64,000 nucleotides of DNA from Acidobacteriaceae bacterium KBS 89 (GTDB lineage: Bacteria > Acidobacteriota > Terriglobia > Terriglobales > Acidobacteriaceae), in NCBI GenBank assembly GCA_000381605.1, contig KB906755.1, positions 310,001 to 374,000 on the forward strand, read 5' to 3'. The position numbers and the translations under genes are program-made. Each line of letters starts with the position of its first letter. Position 1 is the stretch's first letter. The notes under the pieces were generated by a model. The model saw only the letters and a program-made list of their open reading frames with translations, searched no databases and was not told the origin of the DNA. Shown here in pieces: positions 6,836-14,557 of this stretch.

Positions 6836-9800
6836 TTAGTCGAGCACGCGAACTCCGCCGCGGCCTACGAGCTCTTCGATGTGGTCGATGAAGAGGCGGT
6901 CGGCGGCGACTGTGATGTTGTGAGGTTCGAGAACGGCGCAGAACTCACCGGGTTCTTCGAGGTCGAGCAGGACCTTTCCTTTGCCCGGGGCACCGAGGAA
7001 GACAGCGTGGATTTTCTCGAGCAGAGCCGCGTCGGGGTTGTGAAGCGGGACCTTGATGCGGAGGGAGTCGGGGAGCTTGATCTTGACGTCTTCGAGCGCC
7101 TGGATGTTGGAGACAGCGAGTTTCGGAGCTGAGTCTTCTTCGCCGCGCAGGACGCCGCGGACAACGACGGGGACGTCAATCTTGAGCTTATCTTTGAGCT
7201 TGTCGTAGTTGGCGGAGAAGGCGATGAGTTCGATCTTGCCGACGGTGTCTTCAAGTGACGCCTGGGCGTAGAGCTCGCCGGAGCGCTTGGACTTGCCGAC
7301 CTTCAGGCCGGTGATAACGCCTGCGATGGAGATCTCGTTTCGCGGCTCTTCGCCGCGACGGCGGAAGGTTTGCGGCTCGGGCTTCATCTCGCAGGCGGTG
7401 AGGGTGTCGACGACCTTCATGTTGCGGAGTTTTTCGCGGTACTTGTCCATCGGGTGGCCGGAGACGAAGAAGCCGAGGACCTCTTTTTCGTTTTGCAGGC
7501 GGGTGTGCTCGTCCCACTCGGCTACGCTGGGAAGTGCGTCTTCGCGATTATTGGATGACGGATTAATGTCTGCGTCGAAGATGCCGAAGAGGCCGTGCTG
7601 GCCGGCGGCTTCGTCGCGTTGCGCTTTTTGGGCGCGCTCCATTGCCTTGTCGAGGACAGCGCAGAGTTGTGCGCGGCCACCGAATGCGTCCATTGCTCCG
7701 GCTTTGATGAGGGACTCGAGGACGCGTTTGTTGAGCAGGCGGAGATCGACCTTTTCGCAGAACTCGTAGAGGCTCGCGAAGCCGGGCGTTTTTCCTTGCC
7801 GCGGCGCTCCTGCTGCCTGTAGCGCGGCGCGGGCTGCGATTATGGACTCGATCGCGTTGTGGCCGACGTTCTTGATCGCGGCGAGGCCGAAGCCGATGGC
7901 TCCGTTGATCGGGGTGAAGTTGGCGTCGGAGACCTGAACGTTGGGCGGCACGACGGAGATGTTCATCTCGCGGCATTCGGAGATGTACTTCACCACGTTC
8001 TCGGGCTTGCTGGTTTCAGAGGTGAGCAATGCCGCCATGAACTCGACGGGATAGTGCGTCTTGAGCCACGCTGTGTGGTATGCGAGCAAAGCGTAGGCGG
8101 CGGAGTGCGACTTGTTGAAGCCGTATCCGGCGAACTGCGCCATAAGGTCGAAGATTTTTCCGGCAGTGTCTTTCGGGTGCTTGTTGGCAGCGGCACCCTT
8201 CATGAAGCGATCACGCTGTTTGGCCATTTCGGCCGCATCCTTTTTGCCCATGGCGCGGCGGAGGAGGTCGGCGTCGCCGAGCGAATAGCCGGCGAGGACG
8301 TTCGAGATCTGCATGACCTGTTCCTGGTAGACGATGACGCCGAGCGTCTCATGCAGGATGACTTCGAGTTCGGGCAGGTCGTAGCTGACGGCGCGACGGC
8401 CCCACTTGCGCTCGATGAAATCGCTGATCATTCCGCCTTCGATCGGGCCCGGACGGTAGAGCGCGTTGAGCGCGGTGAGGTCTTCGACGGTGTTGGGCTT
8501 GTAGCGCCGTAGGACGTCGCGCATGCCACCTGATTCAAACTGGAAGACGCCGGAGGTAAGGGCGCGATGGAAGACCTGTTCGTATGTCTTCGCGTCGTCG
8601 AGTGGCACTGTTGCCATGTCTAGATCGGTGCCAGTGGTGGTCTTGATCAGCTTGAGCGCGTCGTCGATGACGGTGAGCGTCGTCAGGCCGAGGAAGTCCA
8701 TCTTGAGGAGGCCCATCTTTTCGATGGCCTTCATGTCGTAGGCGGTGACGATGTCGTCGTTCTTGGCACGAGTGACGGGGACCAGTTCGGTGAGCGGCTT
8801 GGGCGCGATGACGACACCGGCGGCGTGTACGCCAGCGCCGCGAACGAGACCTTCGAGGCGGAGCGCGGCGTCGATGAGTTCTTTGATCTTCGGGTCGCTC
8901 TCGTAGGTGGTGGAGAGGGTGGGTGAGTCTTTGAGGGCCTGGTCGATTGTGATGCCGATGGTGGTCGGGATCATCTTCGCGATGCGGTCGACTTCGCCGT
9001 AGGGCATATCGAGGGCGCGGCCTACGTCTTTGATCGCGGCTTTGGCCGCCATGGTGTTGAAGGTGATGATCTGGGCGACCTGATCGCGGCCGTACTTGCG
9101 CGTGACATAGTCGATGACCTCGCCACGCCGGTTCATGCAGAAGTCGATGTCGATATCAGGCATCGAGATGCGCTCGGGGTTGAGGAACCGCTCGAAGAGG
9201 AGCTCGTTCTGGAGCGGATCGATGTCGGTGATCTGCATGACGTAGGCTACGAGGGAGCCGGCTGCCGAGCCACGACCTGGGCCAACGGGGATGTTTTGTT
9301 CGCGCGCGTAGCGGATAAAGTCCCACACAATCATGAAATAGCCGGGAAACTTCATCTGTTTGATGATGTCTAGCTCGCGGTCGAGACGGGCGTGGTACTC
9401 GGGGATGGTCTTCTTCAGCAGTCCGCGATCCCGGAGATGGGCGACGGCTGTATCGAGACGCATCTTCAGGCCTTCGCGGCAGACGTGTTCGAAGTAGCTG
9501 TCGAGGGTCTCGCCTTCAGGGACTACGAAGTCGGGGAACGGGTTGTCGACCTTCGCCATCTTCAGGTTGCAGCGGTCGATGAACTGCATGGTGCGGGTGC
9601 AGACTTCGGGTGTTTGCGAGAAGGTGCGCAGCATCTCCTCTGCGCTCTTGATGTAGAACTCCTGCGTGTCGAACTTGAAGCGCTTGGGGTCGTTCATGCT
9701 GCCGGCGGTTTGGACGCAGAGCAGAATTTCGTGGGCGCGCGAGTCATCTGCGGCGACGTAGTGGCTATCGTTGGTGGCGATCAGCGGGATGTTGAGTTCG

Positions 9801-10384
9801 CGCTCCATCTTGAAGAGCGCGTCGCAGACGTCCTTGTCGGGGGCGAGACCGTGGTCCTGAATTTCGAGGAAGTAGTTGCCCTTGCCGAAGAGGTCTTCAT
9901 AGAAGCCGGCGGTTCGTTTGGCTTCGTCGTACTTCCCTTCCATCAGGTGCTGGTTGACCTCGCCGGCGAGACAACCGGAGAAGCCGATGAGGCCTTCGGA
10001 GTGCTTCGCGAGGAATGCCTTCGAGACGCGAGGTTTGCGATAGAAGCCGTGGAGAGCGGCTTCGCTGGTGAGGCGGACGAGGTTGCGATAGCCGGCTTCG
10101 TTTTCTGCGAGGACGAGGAGGTGGTTGTATTTGTCTTCGTTGAAGGGGGCGCGGTGGTCGTCGTTCTTGCAGATGTAGAGTTCGCAGCCGAGGATTGGCT
10201 TGATGGACTTCTTCTGCATGGCGTCGAAGAAGTGGACTGCGCCAAAGATGTTGCCATGGTCGGTCATGGCGGCTGCGGTCTGGCCGATTTTGCTGAGGTG
10301 GCCGGCTAGTTTGTCGACATCGCAGGCGCCATCGAGGAGAGAGTAGTCGGTGTGAAGATGAAGGTGGGTGAACTCTGCTGCCAT
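6836..10384 (-). CDS. dnaE: DNA polymerase III subunit alpha
   Basis: DnaE is the catalytic subunit of the replicative DNA polymerase. The 1182-residue length matches DnaE1-type enzymes. The N-terminal PHP domain starts HLHTDYSLLDGACDVDKL. The polymerase core contains GPGRGSAAGSLVAY and PDIDIDFCMNRR around residue 411, whose aspartates bind the catalytic metals. Helix-hairpin-helix and OB-fold regions follow. An internal LYRPGPIEGGMI and GYGFNKSHSAAYALLAY are also diagnostic. The gene starts 85 bases from the divergent DUF3592-like gene, so the shared gap should hold its promoter. Confidence 0.98.
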   Translation of the reverse strand: MAAEFTHLHLHTDYSLLDGACDVDKLAGHLSKIGQTAAAMTDHGNIFGAVHFFDAMQKKSIKPILGCELYICKNDDHRAPFNEDKYNHLLVLAENEAGYRNLVRLTSEAALHGFYRKPRVSKAFLAKHSEGLIGFSGCLAGEVNQHLMEGKYDEAKRTAGFYEDLFGKGNYFLEIQDHGLAPDKDVCDALFKMERELNIPLIATNDSHYVAADDSRAHEILLCVQTAGSMNDPKRFKFDTQEFYIKSAEEMLRTFSQTPEVCTRTMQFIDRCNLKMAKVDNPFPDFVVPEGETLDSYFEHVCREGLKMRLDTAVAHLRDRGLLKKTIPEYHARLDRELDIIKQMKFPGYFMIVWDFIRYAREQNIPVGPGRGSAAGSLVAYVMQITDIDPLQNELLFERFLNPERISMPDIDIDFCMNRRGEVIDYVTRKYGRDQVAQIITFNTMAAKAAIKDVGRALDMPYGEVDRIAKMIPTTIGITIDQALKDSPTLSTTYESDPKIKELIDAALRLEGLVRGAGVHAAGVVIAPKPLTELVPVTRAKNDDIVTAYDMKAIEKMGLLKMDFLGLTTLTVIDDALKLIKTTTGTDLDMATVPLDDAKTYEQVFHRALTSGVFQFESGGMRDVLRRYKPNTVEDLTALNALYRPGPIEGGMISDFIERKWGRRAVSYDLPELEVILHETLGVIVYQEQVMQISNVLAGYSLGDADLLRRAMGKKDAAEMAKQRDRFMKGAAANKHPKDTAGKIFDLMAQFAGYGFNKSHSAAYALLAYHTAWLKTHYPVEFMAALLTSETSKPENVVKYISECREMNISVVPPNVQVSDANFTPINGAIGFGLAAIKNVGHNAIESIIAARAALQAAGAPRQGKTPGFASLYEFCEKVDLRLLNKRVLESLIKAGAMDAFGGRAQLCAVLDKAMERAQKAQRDEAAGQHGLFGIFDADINPSSNNREDALPSVAEWDEHTRLQNEKEVLGFFVSGHPMDKYREKLRNMKVVDTLTACEMKPEPQTFRRRGEEPRNEISIAGVITGLKVGKSKRSGELYAQASLEDTVGKIELIAFSANYDKLKDKLKIDVPVVVRGVLRGEEDSAPKLAVSNIQALEDVKIKLPDSLRIKVPLHNPDAALLEKIHAVFLGAPGKGKVLLDLEEPGEFCAVLEPHNITVAADRLFIDHIEELVGRGGVRVLD

Positions 10385-10469
10385 ACCTCTATGTTATGCC
10401 CCATGAGCTGACAGCAACGGTGAGGAAAATAGGGTACCGAATTGGAGTCGTATTAGAATTCTTAGCCAA

Positions 10470-10844
10470 ATGGCTGGTGTCTTTTTCATCGACGGAATTC
10501 GCCGGTGGCTTCGTCGCCGGAGACGCGAACAGAAGTTGCGGCTGGCCGCACAATGGCCAGTTACTCAGGCGGAGATTAATCACTGGCAAGTGCTGAATGC
10601 TGACGAAGAGGCGGCCGGCATTGGTGCGCCTTTTCAGATCGAGGCGGGCTTTCATTTCAAGATCAATGGGGAATACTTCGGTGGCTATCTGCGCAGCGTT
10701 GGCCTCGGGCTGCATGAGGCGGAGTCGAAGGCCCAAGGCAGCCCAATCGTCAATGTCCGCTACGACCCTGCTAATCCGGACTCTGTGGCTGTGCTTGCGG
10801 AGGACAACGACAAGTCTCTTCCCTTTCGCGTCTTCTCCGGCTGA
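10470..10844 (+). CDS. DUF3592-like small protein
   Basis: This is a 124-residue product with a basic N-terminus (WLRRRRREQK). A beta-rich region follows with QWPVTQAEINHW, GFHFKINGEYFGGYL and the ending VRYDPANPDSVAVL. The last motif, a V.YdPanP..s.L pattern, is typical of DUF3592 domains. Those usually sit next to membrane helices, but here no clear helix is present, so this may be a stripped-down form. No good ribosome binding site is visible before the ATG, and the start is uncertain. The gene is divergent from dnaE and convergent with the YdcF-like gene. Function unknown. Confidence 0.6.
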   Translation: MAGVFFIDGIRRWLRRRRREQKLRLAAQWPVTQAEINHWQVLNADEEAAGIGAPFQIEAGFHFKINGEYFGGYLRSVGLGLHEAESKAQGSPIVNVRYDPANPDSVAVLAEDNDKSLPFRVFSG

Positions 10845-10857
10845 TATTCGTTAAGAA

Positions 10858-11475
10858 TCATTGAGGATGTGGCAAGAATGGCGTGCGGGGAAAGCCATAC
10901 ATTCGCAGCTTCACGCAGTATTGGGTCTCGACGCCGAAGCGGGCAGCGCGCTCCCAAAGGCCGTAGTTGGGGGGCCACGGAGCAGCGTCGGTACGCCATG
11001 CTAACGGAAAGTGTTCAAGGATCAGAGCTGTTCGCGGAAGGTGGCTGGGCGAACTGACTACTTCGGCGCTCGTCCATTGATGCGCTGCCATGATGCGGGA
11101 GCTGTAGAAGATATTTTGAACGGTGTTTTGCGCCTGGTCTTCTTCAATGACCGCGCTCGGTGGGACGCCTTGTGCAACAGCGAGTTCTGCCATGACGTGT
11201 GCTTCGACGAACTTGTTATGAGCTGGGCCGCCGGTAAGGATGACGTGGGGAGCGACTCCGGCTTTGAACTCGCGAACGCCCTCGAGGGTGCGCTCGCGCT
11301 GCTCGGGCGACGGTGTTCCATCCGCGTTGGCGGGTGTGCCGAGGACGATGATGGCGTCGAAGTGTGTGAGGTTGGTGTTGTGGGTGGGGATCGACCGATA
11401 GAGGAAGGCTGCACCGGCTATTGCGAGGATGACCAGAGCGAGGCCGATCGTCAATAGCCTGCGCAGAGTCTTCAT
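10858..11475 (-). CDS. YdcF/SanA-like DUF218 protein
   Basis: One N-terminal membrane anchor (LLTIGLALVILAIAGAAFLY) is followed by a DUF218 domain. Its landmarks are FDAIIVLGT, the QRERTLEGV segment, VILTGGPAHNKFVEAHVM, EEDQAQNTVQNI and VVSSPSHLPRTALI. In this family (YdcF, SanA, ElyC) the domain faces the periplasm and is linked to envelope integrity. I chose the internal ATG at 11475, which falls 7 bases after the M20 stop and leaves a proper membrane anchor. A longer frame starting at 11529 would overlap the M20 gene by 47 bases. The gene is probably co-transcribed with the peptidase gene. Confidence 0.82.
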   Translation of the reverse strand: MKTLRRLLTIGLALVILAIAGAAFLYRSIPTHNTNLTHFDAIIVLGTPANADGTPSPEQRERTLEGVREFKAGVAPHVILTGGPAHNKFVEAHVMAELAVAQGVPPSAVIEEDQAQNTVQNIFYSSRIMAAHQWTSAEVVSSPSHLPRTALILEHFPLAWRTDAAPWPPNYGLWERAARFGVETQYCVKLRMYGFPRTPFLPHPQ

Positions 11476-11482
11476 TATTGCG

Positions 11483-12523
11483 TTATACGCCATGCGCGAG
11501 GCTGGTCGCGAGATCGACGTACAGGTCAACCGCCTCTAATAACTCTTTCTTCGCGATCTTCTCGTTGGGTGTGTGGGCGACGTGGATGGAGCCGGGGCCG
11601 AGCAGCAGAGGTTCGCCCCATGCTGTCAGCATGGGAATATCCGTCGTGAAGTTGGCAATCATGGTCGGAAGATTGTCTATCTTGCGCATGCGAACGAAGG
11701 GCAGATCGAGGCTGAAGTCGACGTCGGCACGGTCTCCTACGGTGGCGAGAATGGCTCTTTTTGTCTCTTCGGACGGCCCGACCAATCGAACCAGGATGTG
11801 AGCCTCAGCTTTGTCGGCGATGACATTCGGTGCGCGGCCACCTTCGATCAGACCGATGTTGAGAGTGGATGGACCGATCTCCGGCTCGATCGGCAGAGGC
11901 ATCGCCAGAACGTCGTGAAGCGCCTCGACCAGCTTGTTGATCGCGGAGTCGCCAAGCTCGGGATAGGCGGAGTGAGCCATTCGGCCCTTGGTGCGGAGTT
12001 CGACACGCAGTGCGCCCTTCGAGGCGAGGGCGAGGCGGTTGTCTGTTGGCTCTCCGTTGATGAGGAACTTCGATCCCTTCGGCGACTTGTTGGCCACGAC
12101 GGCTCCCGCGGAGTCACGCTCTTCGCCGACGACGAAGAGCAGGCCGACTTTAACGCCGGACTCGCGTAGCCGGTCAGCAGCTGCAATCTGTGCCGCGATA
12201 ATTCCCTTCGCATCACAGGTGCCGCGGCCGTAGAGAAACTCGTCGTCCTCTTTCGAGCCGAAGAACGGAGGGACTGTGTCTATATGCGTCGAGAGAACGA
12301 CGTCTGGAGTGATTCCAGGGAGCGCGGCGTAGACGTTGAACCGCTCTCCGTTGCCTGCGCCGGGAGTCGAGGCGCGATCGGGCTGCGGAACGGATGTGCG
12401 CTCGACGGCATAGCGTTGGGCGGTAAGGTACTCGAATAGAAATTCACCGGCGAGGCCCTCGTGATAGGTAGTGGAGTCAATGTCGACAAGCTGTTTTGTC
12501 AGTTGAATGGGGTCAATCGCCAT
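11483..12523 (-). CDS. M20 family metallopeptidase (ArgE/DapE-like)
   Basis: The roughly 346-residue protein has the M20 landmarks. STHIDTVPP supplies a metal-binding His and Asp, GRGTCDAKG supplies the bridging Asp, VGEERDSAG supplies the Glu-Glu pair with the catalytic base, and NGEPTDNRLALASKGAL supplies another metal ligand region. HTPNEKIA near the C-terminus gives the last His. It is a di-zinc hydrolase of N-acyl amino acids or small peptides. It resembles acetylornithine/succinyl-diaminopimelate deacylases, but a biosynthetic role cannot be fixed because no arg or dap neighbours exist here. An alternative ATG lies at 12535. Confidence 0.9.
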   Translation of the reverse strand: MAIDPIQLTKQLVDIDSTTYHEGLAGEFLFEYLTAQRYAVERTSVPQPDRASTPGAGNGERFNVYAALPGITPDVVLSTHIDTVPPFFGSKEDDEFLYGRGTCDAKGIIAAQIAAADRLRESGVKVGLLFVVGEERDSAGAVVANKSPKGSKFLINGEPTDNRLALASKGALRVELRTKGRMAHSAYPELGDSAINKLVEALHDVLAMPLPIEPEIGPSTLNIGLIEGGRAPNVIADKAEAHILVRLVGPSEETKRAILATVGDRADVDFSLDLPFVRMRKIDNLPTMIANFTTDIPMLTAWGEPLLLGPGSIHVAHTPNEKIAKKELLEAVDLYVDLATSLAHGV

Positions 12524-12588
12524 GTGTCTCAGCATACGATATTGCGTGTAAACAAAGCGTAATCACGAGAACCGATAGACTGTTCGAG

Positions 12589-13275
12589 ATGACGCAAATT
12601 ACGCCTTCGCAGATTAAATCGATTGATGACCTTCTTGGGCCGTCGGGCAGGCTGGAGGCACTTCTGAATACAGGACGCGACGATGCACCCTACGCGGCGT
12701 TGGTCTGTCACCCGCATCCCCACGGCGGCGGCACGATGCATAACAAGGTGGTTTATCACGCGATGAAGGCGTTCTCTGCGTTTGGACTTCCCGTGTTGCG
12801 CTTCAATTTTCGCGGTGTTGGTTTGAGCGAAGGAGAGCACGACGAGGGCATCGGCGAGCAGGAAGATGTGCACGCGGCGTTGGACTGGATGCAGCGCAAT
12901 CTTAGTCGACCAATGCTCTTCGCTGGGTTTTCCTTTGGGTCGAATGTCGGCCTGCGCGCGTGCTGTGGAGATGACCGGGTTAAGGGGCTGATCGGCCTCG
13001 GAGTGCCTGTGCGTGCGGCGGGGCGGGATTACACGTACGGATTTTTGCCGAAGTGTACGGTGCCGAAGCTCTTCGTCAGCGGCGATCACGACCAGTACGG
13101 GCCTCGCGAGGTGATGGACGGGGTCTTTGAACGCGCTCCGGATCCGAAGCGCCTGGTATGGATCGCCGGGGCGGACCACTTTTTTCAGGGGACCGCGGAT
13201 TCTCCCGGTCCGAAGCTTGACTTGATGCAACAGGAGATCCGTTCGTGGCTGCAGCAGGAGTTTGGGCTGAGCTAG
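12589..13275 (+). CDS. Alpha/beta hydrolase (KANL3/Tex30-like, dienelactone-hydrolase-like)
   Basis: The 228-residue cytoplasmic protein has ALVCHPHPHGGGTMHNKVVY at the oxyanion region, RFNFRGVGLSEG, the nucleophile elbow GFSFGS (Ser around residue 123), VSGDHDQYGP with the acid, and GADHFF with the His. HPHPxxGGTMxN is typical of the CAAX-prenyl-protease-like or Tex30-like hydrolase group. Substrate unknown. I took the ATG at 12589 rather than an upstream in-frame start at 12496, because the latter overlaps the divergent M20 gene and adds a segment without family character. The gene converges on the next hydrolase with a single base between stop codons. Confidence 0.85.
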   Translation: MTQITPSQIKSIDDLLGPSGRLEALLNTGRDDAPYAALVCHPHPHGGGTMHNKVVYHAMKAFSAFGLPVLRFNFRGVGLSEGEHDEGIGEQEDVHAALDWMQRNLSRPMLFAGFSFGSNVGLRACCGDDRVKGLIGLGVPVRAAGRDYTYGFLPKCTVPKLFVSGDHDQYGPREVMDGVFERAPDPKRLVWIAGADHFFQGTADSPGPKLDLMQQEIRSWLQQEFGLS

Positions 13276-13276
13276 A

Positions 13277-14209
13277 TCAGGCTGCGCCGCGTGCTGCGAT
13301 TATTGTGCTGCGTTCGACTGGCTGGTTTCGGAATGCAGGGGCATCCGTTCGACGCGCGGACGGCGAAGGGTTCAGGAGCCAGTCGCGCATTGCGTGATTG
13401 CAGACTTCGGGCATCTCCTCGAAGGCGATGTGTCCGACGCCGGGAAGAACGAGGAGGCTGGATTGGGTCAGCGTTCGTTGCAGTTCGCGCGCCGAGTCGA
13501 GGCCGACGGCACGGTCTCGATCGCCCCAGATCAGCAGCGTGGGCTTTGCAGCAAGTCCGGGCAGGGCTGAGCGCAGCAATCCCATGTCCACAAACCACCG
13601 CTGGACGATCTGCAAAACATGGTCCATCGTGCCGGGAATATGCAGACCTTTGGTGTATCCCTCAAGCGTGCCGGTGGGGACTCGTGATGGGTCGCCATAC
13701 ATGCGGCTTAGTGCGGTGGCCTTCAGCATTCTGGGCAGGAGAGGGATCCTCCGCGCGAACCAGATGCCGAACGATGTCTGGTAGAAGCGGATGAGTTGGT
13801 TCCCCAGATCGCAGAACGGATTCGCGGGCGCAAACAGGATAAGGCTGCGGACGCGGCCAGGATTACGCGCGGCGAACATCATTGCGACGGCTCCGCCGTG
13901 CGAATGTGCAGCGATGTCAGCCTCGGGTATGCCGAGGGCGTCCATGAAGGAGACGAGACGGTCGGCGGTGGCCTCGAGGCCTGCATCCAGTCCGGGGACC
14001 CGCTCCGACTCGCCCATGTTGAAGAGGTCGAGGGCATAGACACTCGAATCGCGGGAGAGGAAGCTGATGTTTTGCCGCCAGTTCTTCGCGGAGCCAACGA
14101 GACCGTGAAGTAAGAGGAGAGGCCGACCTGTGCCTGCGCGCTGGAAGTGGATCTTCGCTCCGTCCACCTGAACGAACGTTTCTTCAATTGTGGGATGCAC
14201 TTCCGTCAC
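13277..14209 (-). CDS. Alpha/beta hydrolase
   Basis: The 310-residue protein has RPLLLLHGLVGSAKNW (oxyanion HG), YALDLFNMGES, the nucleophile elbow AHSHGGAVA (Ser near 118), LLIWGDRDRAVG (acid) and LPGVGHIAFEEMPE (His). It is the classical epoxide hydrolase/haloperoxidase-like arrangement with a lid between about residues 145 and 215. The first Gly of GxSxG is Ala, which is a common variation. No signal peptide is visible. The substrate is not apparent from neighbours. Upstream lies 348 bases of non-coding sequence shared with the divergent histidine kinase gene. Confidence 0.87.
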   Translation of the reverse strand: MTEVHPTIEETFVQVDGAKIHFQRAGTGRPLLLLHGLVGSAKNWRQNISFLSRDSSVYALDLFNMGESERVPGLDAGLEATADRLVSFMDALGIPEADIAAHSHGGAVAMMFAARNPGRVRSLILFAPANPFCDLGNQLIRFYQTSFGIWFARRIPLLPRMLKATALSRMYGDPSRVPTGTLEGYTKGLHIPGTMDHVLQIVQRWFVDMGLLRSALPGLAAKPTLLIWGDRDRAVGLDSARELQRTLTQSSLLVLPGVGHIAFEEMPEVCNHAMRDWLLNPSPSARRTDAPAFRNQPVERSTIIAARGAA

Positions 14210-14557
14210 TGCTGCTGCCGCCTTGAATGAGTTCTGAGGGGAGAGGCCGTTGGGAATGTCTCCGGACCGCTTCGCCTTTGTTATGTTACAGGAATATTAA
14301 ATTCTGCACTACGGGATAGAAAGTCCTAAACTCATGATGAGGATCGTTCTGTCACAAATTTGCAAAAATGAAGGACTGCGTCTCCTTTTCTTCCTAACAG
14401 CACGTCTGAGGTAGGTAAGATAACACCAATCCTATGTATGTGAATTACGGAATAGGTTATGATTTTCTGTAGAACCGAGTGCAGCGCGGCCCTTAAATAG
14501 TGCATAGCCACTGTTTATCGGTTTGGTAATAGATGTGCTTGTATTACTGACACGTTT
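14210..14557. other. Divergent intergenic region before the histidine kinase gene
   Basis: These 348 bases lie between a hydrolase gene (minus) and the kinase gene (plus). The stretch is clearly more A+T-rich than the flanking genes. I found no reading frame with protein character and no RNA fold I trust. It should carry both promoters; a possible sigma-54 element at 14525-14538 is listed separately. Confidence 0.6.
14525..14538 (+). promoter_or_regulatory. Possible sigma-54 (-24/-12) promoter of the kinase/regulator operon
   Basis: TGGTAATAGATGTGCT shows the GG-N10-GC spacing of RpoN promoters: GG at 14525-14526 and GC at 14537-14538. It matches 4 of 6 consensus bases at -24 and 4 of 5 at -12. 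Transcription would begin near 14550, only about 8 bases before the kinase ATG, which has no ribosome binding site. The match is modest and could be chance. Confidence 0.3.

Noticed and set aside
9392-10309. Plus-strand open frame of 305 codons over dnaE
   Set aside because: Val/Glu/Ala-rich shadow of a conserved gene.
12496-12588. Upstream extension of the plus-strand hydrolase
   Set aside because: Overlaps the divergent M20 gene and adds residues without family similarity; the ATG at 12589 is better.
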